From JAQBDA01 sp032124675 (GTDB lineage Bacteria; Chloroflexota; Anaerolineae; Anaerolineales; UBA4823): 22,228 bases of DNA. The stretch covers positions 1 to 22,228 of the forward strand of contig JAQBDA010000097.1 of the NCBI GenBank assembly GCA_032124675.1. The letters run 5' to 3'. Position 1 is the first letter of the stretch. Each line of letters begins with the position of its first letter. This document shows positions 15,789-22,228 of this stretch, in pieces. The position numbers and the translations under genes were made by a program. The notes beneath the pieces were generated by a model. It was not told the DNA's origin, did no database searches, and saw only the letters and a list, made by a program, of their open reading frames with translations.

Positions 15789-15839
15789 CCCTCACCCCTG
15801 CCCCTCTCCCCTGTGGGGTGAGCGGTTTGGGGGTGAGGG
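15789..15839. repeat. REP-like palindrome in the acsC-acsV gap
   Basis: CCCTCACCCC (15789-15798) pairs exactly with GGGGTGAGGG (15830-15839), enclosing a small CCCC-TGT-GGGG hairpin (15808-15818). The layout resembles a very common bacterial intergenic repeat (CCCTCACCCC...CCCCTCTCCC...). Its acsV-proximal arm is next to, and partly makes up, the GGGGTGATC ribosome binding site of acsV. The hairpin fills nearly the whole 66-base gap. Confidence 0.75.
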
Positions 15840-15844
15840 ATATA

Positions 15845-17167
15845 TTACCCTAAGACCTGTTTGAAAAATTTGGGGATATCGACTGCTTCGCGGGGGCCGA
15901 CGCGCACCTCCCAGTCAGGCAGCTCGGCTTCCAGCTCACCGGAGAGCACCGCCACGTGCCCGGGCAGCACCACACGGCGTCTGGTCACCTTATCAGCAGC
16001 TTTGAACTCTTTGACCGCTTTGGCAATACGCTCGGCGTCGAACTTGCCCGCCGCCCAGGCGGTCAGCACGCTCATCCCTTCAGCGTCGGTCACCAGCAGC
16101 CAGGCAGGCAGACCGGAGCTTTCGACCTCGTTGGCTACCGAGAAATAGGTGATGCTGAAATTGGTGGTCACCAGCACCGGCTCTTCGGGACCTGGTTTGT
16201 TGATCTCGTAAAGCCCCGGCTGCACCTGGATGGGTTTCTGTGGGTCGGTGTAGATATTCTGGCGCAGCACCAACAGCGGGTAGACCAGCTCGGGTGAGAA
16301 CGCATCCAGCACGATGAACCCGGTGTACTTTGTGATCGCCTGGACTGCTTCGGCGGAGTTGCGCGGCAGGCGGATCGTGGGGTAGCCCAGGGCGCGGAAA
16401 TTCTTCTTCAGCGCCAGGCGCCTGATCTGTGTCTCGAGCATCAAGGACTTGCTCAGGCTTTCTGCAGCAGGATCCAGGACCAGGTCTTCGACCCCTTTCG
16501 CCTTGATCTTCTCGGTCAGATCTGCCAATTCATCCAGCGTCTCTGCACGGACTGCCAGGGCTGCTTTCTGCGCTTTGGCGAGGTCTGCCATTGCCTCCCA
16601 GTTACCGGCGTCGGCGGCATACAGCAGGGCAGTCTCATCAGACAGAGCATTCAACCCGGCCTGTGCGACCGCGGGGTCGCTTGCCAGCAGGATCAGCGGG
16701 CGCTGGCTGGCAGCCCGCACTGCCTGCACCGCGCTGGCAAATGCCTGCGCTGAACCGCTGTCCGCAGCGACCGCAAAGCCGTCCACCGCCAGCTCGATTC
16801 CGACGTAGTTCACCAGATATTGATCCGCCAGTTCGACACCGGCCTTGATCTCAGCAGCATCCTGTTTGTCGCTGACTCTGATGAAGAGACCCGGCTTGTG
16901 GTAGAAGGTTTTCTCGTGGCGGAACAGCACCACCTCATTACCGGCTTTGACCTCGTAGCCATCTGATTTGAGCGTCACCAACCGGATGGGTGGTGCAGAC
17001 GACTCGGCCAATTGTGATTTGGATTCCTCACTGACGTACGGGCAGGAAGCCAGTTCCACCTGTTTGGCAGCCAGCTTCATGGCGAACGCCAGGCAGGTCG
17101 GGAAGCCGCATTCCTTGCAGTTGGTTTGCGGCAGTAGTTTGTAGATCTGTATTCCGGAGAGAGCCAT
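15845..17167 (-). CDS. acsC: Corrinoid iron-sulfur protein large subunit (CODH/ACS gamma)
   Basis: AcsC is the large subunit of the corrinoid iron-sulfur protein, which with AcsD carries the methyl group from AcsE to the A-cluster of AcsB. The N-terminal [4Fe-4S] domain has Cys17, Cys20, Cys25 and Cys42 (NCKECGFPTC, later SCPY), at the same residue numbers as in the Moorella protein as I recall it. A TIM barrel and a C-terminal B12-binding domain follow (ANEVESSGLPAWLLVTDAEGMSVLTAWAAGKF region). It has 440 residues. I chose ATG 17167 because AAGGAG lies eight bases before it and the product then begins MALSGIQIYK, the family N-terminus; a further upstream frame extension (to 17203) runs into a repeat. 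It is downstream of acsD across a 151-base gap. Confidence 0.93.
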   Translation of the reverse strand: MALSGIQIYKLLPQTNCKECGFPTCLAFAMKLAAKQVELASCPYVSEESKSQLAESSAPPIRLVTLKSDGYEVKAGNEVVLFRHEKTFYHKPGLFIRVSDKQDAAEIKAGVELADQYLVNYVGIELAVDGFAVAADSGSAQAFASAVQAVRAASQRPLILLASDPAVAQAGLNALSDETALLYAADAGNWEAMADLAKAQKAALAVRAETLDELADLTEKIKAKGVEDLVLDPAAESLSKSLMLETQIRRLALKKNFRALGYPTIRLPRNSAEAVQAITKYTGFIVLDAFSPELVYPLLVLRQNIYTDPQKPIQVQPGLYEINKPGPEEPVLVTTNFSITYFSVANEVESSGLPAWLLVTDAEGMSVLTAWAAGKFDAERIAKAVKEFKAADKVTRRRVVLPGHVAVLSGELEAELPDWEVRVGPREAVDIPKFFKQVLG

Positions 17168-17187
17168 ATATATTTCTCCTTTTTCTT

Positions 17188-17314
17188 CACCACTGAGACA
17201 CAAAGATCACGGAGTAAATCTTATAACTCACTATACGATCCCAATCTCACTTGTAACCCAGTCAGGCAGCACGGTTTAATATAAAAACTCTGTGCACTCC
17301 GTGTCTCTGTGGTG
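17188..17314. mobile_element. MITE-like 127-bp inverted-repeat element between acsD and acsC
   Basis: Two CACAGAG-type units face each other. One is at 17188-17214 (starting CACCACTGAGACACAAAG) and the other, reversed, at 17288-17314 (its complement starts CACCACAGAGACACGGAG). They match at 21 of 27 positions. The 73 bases between are AT-rich and without a visible gene. The element occupies most of the 151-base acsD-acsC gap and would fold into a long hairpin in the operon transcript. Whether it moves is unknown; the ends match the solo copies elsewhere in the window. Confidence 0.6.
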
Positions 17315-17318
17315 CTAT

Positions 17319-18293
17319 TTACGCAGTTTCCGGTACAGCCATCAGGTCTGCGATGGCGGCTTTCACCTGGCCGACGCTTTCGGGGTGGCGCAGCACGACG
17401 ATATCGGCACCCGATTCGAGCAGCGTCACCGTAGTGAGCACTTCCCAGTTGATCGCCCGCTGCAGCCAGTCGCCCCAGGCTTCCGGAACACCTTCTCCAA
17501 CCTTGGATTCCTTGGTCTTCCAGGTTTCGAAGCCAGGGGTGACGATCATCGGGAACTGGGTCATGCTGTCGCCCTGCAGAGCTGCCAGGCGCAGACGCTC
17601 CATCGCTGAGAAGCCGTACTCGATGCCGTAGCCCAACGCGCCGGTAGTGGGGTCCATCAGGATGCGGTCGAGCGGCATGCCCATATCGCTGATCAAGATG
17701 TTGAGCTGCTTGGCAAGATTGACATCCATCGGGGACCTGGCGGTAACCAGGTGGTCGTTTGCCATGGCAGTGGCGACGATGGTGCGGTAGTTCTTGTCCT
17801 CGCAGATACCCAGCACGATACGCTCGCCTTTTGTCGCTTCGGCAACCGGGACCAGCAGGGCGTTATCCAGGTCTGCCTGCCCAGCTCCGAAGACCAGTAA
17901 GGGCAGCCCGCTGGCAGCCAGTACATCTTTGACCGATTTGACCGCCTGGTCTGGCGTGGTGGGGTTCCCGTCCGCATCGGTCGGGCTGAGCGCCAGCACG
18001 ATCAGGTCGGCACCGGCTGCTTCGGCTGCTTTAGCCCACAGGGAAGGGTCATCGACCACATCCCTCCAGGTCTCCAGCAGCAGCGGCGACCAATCATCCG
18101 GGCGGCGGTCTTTGATCTCCAGCGCCACTTTAGGTGGGTTCGGCACCTGGCTCTCGAAATGCATGAAAGGCAGCGCCGTCTCTCCGCCGACCGTTACAAC
18201 CTGCGAGCGGCTGCCGCCATTGGCAGACGTTGCGCCGATAGTAACGGTGCGCACGGATCCGGGCCATTGTTCTTTGGGGATTTCAACGGGCAT
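17319..18293 (-). CDS. acsD: Corrinoid iron-sulfur protein small subunit (CODH/ACS delta)
   Basis: AcsD is the small TIM-barrel subunit that dimerises with AcsC and holds the corrinoid. Recognisable stretches are the N-terminal MPVEIPKEQWPGSVRTVTIGA with GGSRSQVVTVGGETALPF, then PPKVALEIKDRRPDDW, the middle DPTTGALGYGIEYGFSAMERLRL and the end SGADIVVLRHPESV. The length of 324 is nearly the same as the Moorella subunit (about 323). There are no obvious changes from the family. AAGGAG lies nine bases before ATG 18293. The gap to the upstream CBS gene holds a compact hairpin, and the gap to acsC holds an inverted-repeat element, so the AcsC:AcsD ratio could be affected by RNA structure. Confidence 0.93.
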   Translation of the reverse strand: MPVEIPKEQWPGSVRTVTIGATSANGGSRSQVVTVGGETALPFMHFESQVPNPPKVALEIKDRRPDDWSPLLLETWRDVVDDPSLWAKAAEAAGADLIVLALSPTDADGNPTTPDQAVKSVKDVLAASGLPLLVFGAGQADLDNALLVPVAEATKGERIVLGICEDKNYRTIVATAMANDHLVTARSPMDVNLAKQLNILISDMGMPLDRILMDPTTGALGYGIEYGFSAMERLRLAALQGDSMTQFPMIVTPGFETWKTKESKVGEGVPEAWGDWLQRAINWEVLTTVTLLESGADIVVLRHPESVGQVKAAIADLMAVPETA

Positions 18294-18311
18294 AGGCTGT
18301 TACTCCTTGGT

Positions 18312-18336
18312 CCTGTATCCAGGATACTGGTACAGG
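18312..18336 (-). promoter_or_regulatory. Hairpin in the leader of acsD
   Basis: CCTGTA-T-CCAG pairs with CTGG-TACAGG around a GATA loop (18312-18322 with 18327-18336): ten pairs with one bulged base. In the transcript it is about seven bases upstream of the acsD AAGGAG. No U-tract follows, so it is more likely a stability or processing element than a terminator. Confidence 0.45.
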
Positions 18337-18375
18337 TTATCGTTTGATTTTAGAGGACAGTGCCTCCTGATTACT

Positions 18376-18885
18376 TTATGGTGTACTACCACCGGCACGC
18401 CGGCGAGCCTCATCCCGGCGTTGGATAAATTCCCGCAGCGGGGGCTGGCGGTCGGCGTAGATGCCCAGATCGCTCAGGTCCTCGTCAGATTCGGAAGCCA
18501 GCAGGCGGAGGTAATGCCGGTACGAGATATAGGCAGCCGGATATTCAATGCCTCCGGCATGGTGCATCAGGAATAAGGTCTGTATGCCCAGGTCACCCAT
18601 CACCAGCGCAGCCGCAGACAGGGGGATATCCGGCGGCACCTGCGGCACACCTTCGCGCATGATTTGCTCAGCCTTCAAGGTATGTGCCCCTTCACAAGTG
18701 CTGCCTGCCACCAGCTCGCGCGCTCCGATTACGCCCAGGGCGTGACCGTCCCTCATCACTACAAATGCCTCGTACCCTTTTTCCAACGAAAGGCGCGCCA
18801 GGTCAGTGATCAGAGTATCCGGCGCACAGGTTGGCACGCCGACCGTCATCAAATCCCGAACTAACCTGTGCGAAGTGGGAGCCAT
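18376..18885 (-). CDS. CBS-domain pair protein inside the acs operon
   Basis: This 169-residue soluble protein is essentially two CBS domains. The first (about 9-58) reads RDLMTVGVPTCAPDTLITDLARLSLEKGYEAFVVM then HALGVIGARELV. The second (about 70-130) reads QIMREGVPQVPPDIPLSAAALVMGDLGIQTLFLM and ends in SYRHYLRLL. A charged C-terminal tail (about 131-169, arginine-rich at the end) has no recognised domain. CBS pairs usually bind adenosine nucleotides or S-adenosylmethionine. Its position between acsB and acsD, on the same strand, suggests a link to the carbonyl branch, such as sensing energy state or adenosyl compounds; that is inference. ATG 18885 has no clear ribosome binding site. It is not part of the standard acs operon of acetogens as I know it. 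Confidence 0.82.
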   Translation of the reverse strand: MAPTSHRLVRDLMTVGVPTCAPDTLITDLARLSLEKGYEAFVVMRDGHALGVIGARELVAGSTCEGAHTLKAEQIMREGVPQVPPDIPLSAAALVMGDLGIQTLFLMHHAGGIEYPAAYISYRHYLRLLASESDEDLSDLGIYADRQPPLREFIQRRDEARRRAGGSTP

Positions 18886-18918
18886 CTATAGCATTCTGCA
18901 GAGGAACAAATTGAGCAT

Positions 18919-19027
18919 CCGGGGTTGGGGATGGGGAGAAGGAGATTGGGGATAAGGGTTAGCCATGCTATGGAGCATCAGTGTAGGTGCTATCCCTTAT
19001 CCCATTTTCCTTATCCCCTTTCCCCGG
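18919..19027. repeat. Imperfect inverted repeat with G-quadruplex potential, acsB-CBS gap
   Basis: The + strand has four GGGG runs at 18921-18924, 18927-18930, 18933-18936 and 18948-18951, followed by ATAAGGG. The complementary arm has CCCTTATCCC (18994-19003), CCTTATCCCC (19009-19018) and CCCCGG (19022-19027), which answers CCGGGG at 18919-18924. The G-rich strand is the template for the acs transcript. The element fills most of the 144-base gap between the acsB stop and the CBS start. It looks like a dispersed intergenic repeat; no gene is visible in it. Confidence 0.65.
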
Positions 19028-19029
19028 AA

Positions 19030-21324
19030 TTAGAACATCGGATCCATGACCAGTGCCGGATGGTTCTGCTGTTCCATCCACGCCAGCAGCTCATCTACGC
19101 TGGTGGCATTGCGCTCGTCAGCGATCTTATCCAGCATGTCGGGGTCACCTTCTCGCTCGGCAACCGCCCTGAATTCCTCTGCCATGCTCTCTTTGAGCAC
19201 GCTGCTCATCCACACCACGCGCTTGAAGCCGCCATCGGCATAGATGAACTTGGGGCTGACCAGGTAGAACTTGCCGACTCCCATTACACCAGGCGTCTGC
19301 AGACCGCCACCGGCAATGCCTGCCAGCGTGCTGAAGGTCATCCCGGCCGGGGTCATACTGGTATCCTCACGGCTGACCACCATCACACCATTGGCCTCCG
19401 GGATGAGCATCACGATACACTCAAAGCAGCCGCAGGCGGTCATCGGGTTCTCCATGATGGAGTACATGGAAACCTCTTCCACCACACCGTGCGAGCCGAT
19501 CTTGGCGTACTCATTGGTGCCCGACCAGTAGCCTTTGGATGGGTCGAGCATCTTACCCAGCTTGATCGGCTGGTTGGGACCGGTGGGATTGATGTTGAAA
19601 GATGCCTTGCAGTCCAGCCAGTTGTATGCGCCGCACAACCCTAATCTCTCCGGGCTGACCACGCACACATGGTTGGGGGCGAATGACTGGCACAGGGTGC
19701 AGGAGTAAAATTCTTCCACCCGGTCATCGGTCAGGTCTGCCAGGCGCTTGTTGCGGTGATCGTATGCCTGGCGGGCCTCGGAGAGCTTTTCGGCGTGCTT
19801 CTCCGGCTTTGTGTAGATGGTGACCTGCACCTTGTCTACGATAGCGCCGAAGTCGGAATGGAAGCGGGCATGCAGGATCTTGCCGAAGTGCTCCAGATCG
19901 AAGCCCTTATCGGCAGCTGCATTCGAGATGCGGATCCAGGCGATATCACGCTGACCGATGTGCTGGATGCCGGATGCGCCGTTGATAAAGTAGTGTATCT
20001 GTCGCTCCAGCACCGGCTCGAAGTCTTCCTGCATCTGCCGTCCGGCGACCTTGACTACGATGCCGACATCCATGCTGCCCTGGGACTCGATCTCCGAGAA
20101 ATCCGGACCGACCAGCTCCACCTTACCGTCTGTGACTTCCTCCAGTGGAGCCATATACAGGTATTCGAAGCAGCGCGAGCGTTTACCGCCGAACTCGACG
20201 CGCATATCCGCTTTACGAACCACCTCGCCCTCGAATGCCGAGCCATAAGGCACTGGCACCGGGACATCGGAAACTTTAACTTTCACGCCGCGCACTTCGA
20301 TGCACTTCTGCACCAACTGTTCGGCGCGCTCCAGGTCATCCTTGCCATCAATCTCGTTGAAGGGCATGCTCACCACGTGCTCGTAGCGGGTCACACCGGT
20401 GGGCAGGATCTCTGGGATGACCGTATCAGCGATGACCGGGAAGCCGAAATTGATCGCTCCGGCTGCCGCGGCATACTTGAGGTCATCTACTTCGCCCAAT
20501 GCGAGGACGAATGCGAAGACGCGCTCCTTGTTATACATCAGGATCTCGCGCGCCTGCCCGGCTTTCAGCCCGCCGAAGGTCAGCGCCGAGCGGGTGGCGA
20601 AGCCCAAGGCGTAGATCGCGCTGAGGGTGTCGGTTCCAAATGGAACCGTATAGGTATCGTAGCCCAGTTCAACGCCTTCTTCGACGAGCTGGTGGATGAT
20701 GCTGCGCCCGTTGACGTTGCCGGACAGGAAGGTCAGGATGTTGCGGCGCTGCAGCTCGCGCACGATCTTTACCGCCACCTCGTTGGATTTGGCCGCACCG
20801 ACGATAGCCGCAAACCCAGGCATACGCCCATCGACGAGCTGGATGCCCCACGAACGGAGCTGGATGTCGTCTATGGGGCCATTGAGGTGCCCATCTAACC
20901 CGTTGCCGCCTGCGCCGTTGCCGTTATCCGGGCTGGTGAATGCGGTGCCGCCTGCCAGGCTGAATCCGGGCATGATCTCAGGCTGCAGGTTATATACGTA
21001 GCGCACAGCTTCGATCGTCTCGGCTGCCAGCAGGGTTGCCATGCCCGAGTCGAGCGTCTCGCCCAGATAGGGCGTCCAGTGGCGACCGGATGGCATGGGG
21101 TGCAGCAATTGGCGGGCGTGCTCGAGGACCGGCAACAGCTGGCCCAGGTTCTCGACCGGTTTATTGGTCATACCGTAGATCAGCGGCAGGTAGTACGCTG
21201 TGTTGGGAAATGCGACCGGGGTCTCAGATCCTTTCTCCAGCAGGGCTTTGTTGAGCATCAGCTCGGCTTCGGAAACCAGGGCGTTAGCGCCCCGGATCGC
21301 TCTTGTTGCAATATATCGGGACAT
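19030..21324 (-). CDS. acsB: Acetyl-CoA synthase (CODH/ACS beta subunit)
   Basis: AcsB joins CO from CO dehydrogenase, methyl from AcsCD and CoA into acetyl-CoA at the nickel-iron A-cluster. The ligands are all present: Cys542, Cys545, Cys554 and Cys564 for the cubane (CTLCQSFAPNHVC...LGLC), and Cys631-Gly-Cys633 for the distal nickel (TACGCFEC). Their spacing is identical to Moorella Cys506, 509, 518, 528 and 595/597 with a constant +36 offset. The extra residues therefore lie N-terminal; a Gly/Asn-rich stretch (DNGNGAGGNGLDGHLNG, about residues 129-145) is the likely cause. The 764-residue protein has both the N-terminal CODH-contacting domain and the CoA-binding and A-cluster domains, unlike the short archaeal form. 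GGAGG four bases before ATG 21324 marks the start. It lies 19 bases after acsA. Confidence 0.96.
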   Translation of the reverse strand: MSRYIATRAIRGANALVSEAELMLNKALLEKGSETPVAFPNTAYYLPLIYGMTNKPVENLGQLLPVLEHARQLLHPMPSGRHWTPYLGETLDSGMATLLAAETIEAVRYVYNLQPEIMPGFSLAGGTAFTSPDNGNGAGGNGLDGHLNGPIDDIQLRSWGIQLVDGRMPGFAAIVGAAKSNEVAVKIVRELQRRNILTFLSGNVNGRSIIHQLVEEGVELGYDTYTVPFGTDTLSAIYALGFATRSALTFGGLKAGQAREILMYNKERVFAFVLALGEVDDLKYAAAAGAINFGFPVIADTVIPEILPTGVTRYEHVVSMPFNEIDGKDDLERAEQLVQKCIEVRGVKVKVSDVPVPVPYGSAFEGEVVRKADMRVEFGGKRSRCFEYLYMAPLEEVTDGKVELVGPDFSEIESQGSMDVGIVVKVAGRQMQEDFEPVLERQIHYFINGASGIQHIGQRDIAWIRISNAAADKGFDLEHFGKILHARFHSDFGAIVDKVQVTIYTKPEKHAEKLSEARQAYDHRNKRLADLTDDRVEEFYSCTLCQSFAPNHVCVVSPERLGLCGAYNWLDCKASFNINPTGPNQPIKLGKMLDPSKGYWSGTNEYAKIGSHGVVEEVSMYSIMENPMTACGCFECIVMLIPEANGVMVVSREDTSMTPAGMTFSTLAGIAGGGLQTPGVMGVGKFYLVSPKFIYADGGFKRVVWMSSVLKESMAEEFRAVAEREGDPDMLDKIADERNATSVDELLAWMEQQNHPALVMDPMF

Positions 21325-21343
21325 TGTTCCTCCAGTCCTGCTG

Positions 21344-22228
21344 TCAGTCGGCTGCTACGCCGTAGAGTGACTCGCGGCGCGCTTCTAACGGCAGCTCTTC
21401 CAGCTCCAGCATGCGCCAGTCGCCGCTGCGCCCGAACTTATCCGGGCTGTATTCCGGCAGACCCAGGGCAGCGCGTTTCTTATCGATATGCTCCAGGGTC
21501 GCTTCGATCATCTCATCTACATCGTTGATGAATTCCAGCTTCCCGCCCCACAGGTTCTCCCAGCCTTCGCTGATGTACTTCAGCACCAGGTCGCTGTCGG
21601 AGACCCGGTCGGGCATGCCGCTGATGGGTGAAGCACCGCCGAAGATGACGTATGCACCTGAGGCAACGCAGTAGGTAGCGATTGCCAGCGCTTTCTCGCT
21701 CATCCATTCCGGCGCCAGTCCGACGGCAGGCACCTGGTCGATATCATCGCCCAGCCCGCCTTCTTCTACCATCTGGGTCAGCACGGTCAGGATGCGGCTG
21801 TTGTCCACGCAGGAGCCCATGTGCAGCACCGGTGGGATGCCAACAGTCTCGCAGACTTCCTTCAGACCCGGGCCGACCTGATCCAGTCCGGCCTCGCCCA
21901 ACAGCAGACCCAGCTTGGCGGCGGCAATCGCGCCGCAGCCTGTCTCTACGATCAGCACATCCTGTTTGAGCAGCTCCTTGGTGACATAGTTGTGCAGGTA
22001 GTCCTGGCGACTGCGCGGGTTGTTACAGCCCACAATAGCTGCCACGCCGCGTATACGCCCGGATATGATGGCATCATTCAGCGGGCGGAACGAAGCCCGG
22101 TAGGTGCCGCCGAGCATGTAGTTGATATATTCGTGGGAAAAGCCGGGCACCAAGTCTTCCTTGATCTGTGGGATGTGCGTGGCGCCGCGGTTCTTGTAAT
22201 TGTCGATAGCGGATTTGAGGATCTGCTT
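21344..22228 (-). CDS. acsA: Anaerobic CO dehydrogenase catalytic subunit, C-terminal part
   Basis: The frame is open to the window edge, so the N-terminal half, with the B/D-cluster cysteines, is off-window. The visible ~294 residues (stop at 21344-21346) carry four C-cluster cysteines in their usual contexts: VGCNNPRSRQD, ETGCGAIAAAK, HMGSCVDNSRI and YCVASGAY. FSHEYINYML, followed within about 15 residues by RPLNDAII, is the segment just before them. The enzyme reduces CO2 to CO at its Ni-Fe C-cluster and channels it to AcsB. The pairing acsA-acsB with a 19-base gap is the bacterial CODH/ACS arrangement. This appears to be the promoter-proximal side of the operon; the promoter and any acsF/cooC maturation gene are not in view. 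Confidence 0.95.
   Translation of the reverse strand, partial: KQILKSAIDNYKNRGATHIPQIKEDLVPGFSHEYINYMLGGTYRASFRPLNDAIISGRIRGVAAIVGCNNPRSRQDYLHNYVTKELLKQDVLIVETGCGAIAAAKLGLLLGEAGLDQVGPGLKEVCETVGIPPVLHMGSCVDNSRILTVLTQMVEEGGLGDDIDQVPAVGLAPEWMSEKALAIATYCVASGAYVIFGGASPISGMPDRVSDSDLVLKYISEGWENLWGGKLEFINDVDEMIEATLEHIDKKRAALGLPEYSPDKFGRSGDWRMLELEELPLEARRESLYGVAAD

Noticed and set aside
17215..17287. Small RNA or peptide gene inside the acsD-acsC inverted repeat
   Set aside because: The 73 bases have no start with a ribosome binding site, no continuous frame of note and no recognisable RNA motif.
18352..18368. Perfect AGGAGG on the minus strand between the CBS gene and acsD
   Set aside because: No start codon lies at a usable distance, so it does not mark a small gene; acsD has its own AAGGAG nearer its ATG.
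19756..20898. Long open frame (~380 codons) on the + strand opposite acsB
   Set aside because: It mirrors acsB codon structure and has no domain, promoter or ribosome binding site; acsB is certain on the other strand.

Overview
This window looks like a chromosomal piece of an uncultured or little-studied anaerobic bacterium with moderately high GC. I infer Chloroflexota, probably Anaerolineae-like. The basis is an almost complete Wood-Ljungdahl (acs) operon, secreted proteins carrying a YLPLI/YLPMV-type motif that I associate with that phylum, and short promoters set directly against start codons. No rRNA, tRNA, CRISPR array or intact mobile element was seen.

Left half (1-9300), housekeeping and membrane genes. 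The window opens inside a large secreted protein made of an immune-inhibitor-A/MAM-like domain and two tandem beta-sandwich repeats; it ends at a strong hairpin terminator. Next come an AI-2E family permease and an EamA family transporter on the + strand. A dual-specificity-type phosphatase (-) and an MFS transporter (+) diverge from a shared promoter region. An endonuclease/exonuclease/phosphatase-fold protein (+) follows, then a GT28 (MGDG-synthase-like) glycosyltransferase (-) and a Tat-exported DUF362 protein (-).

Middle (9390-12650). A decayed HEPN/MNT (HEPN domain plus minimal nucleotidyltransferase) toxin-antitoxin pair lies here. The HEPN gene has lost its centre and changes frame, and the nucleotidyltransferase is frameshifted inside its catalytic GSxVD region and truncated. 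It is followed by an 885-residue dikinase whose domain order (ATP-grasp, middle domain, C-terminal phosphohistidine domain) matches rifampin phosphotransferases more than true PEP synthases. A hairpin terminator shared by convergent genes closes this part.

Right half (12672-22228, all on the - strand, so transcription runs right to left). The acs operon reads acsA (partial CO dehydrogenase), acsB (acetyl-CoA synthase), a CBS-domain protein, acsD and acsC (corrinoid iron-sulfur protein), acsV (corrinoid reactivator), acsE (methyltransferase). Together these move a methyl group from methyl-tetrahydrofolate to the corrinoid protein, reactivate the corrinoid when it oxidises, and join methyl, CO and CoA into acetyl-CoA. 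Metal ligands can be matched residue by residue in AcsB, AcsC and AcsV.

An unusual feature is that four of the six intergenic gaps of this operon hold repeats or gene debris. They are a G-quadruplex-capable inverted repeat, a 127-bp inverted-repeat element, a REP-like palindrome that may supply the acsV ribosome binding site, and the C-terminal remnant of a GxxExxY protein next to a CACAGAGACACAGAG-type repeat. I see no clearly new defence or biosynthetic system. The best leads are this repeat family, the leaderless-type promoters, and the CBS protein inside the acs operon.
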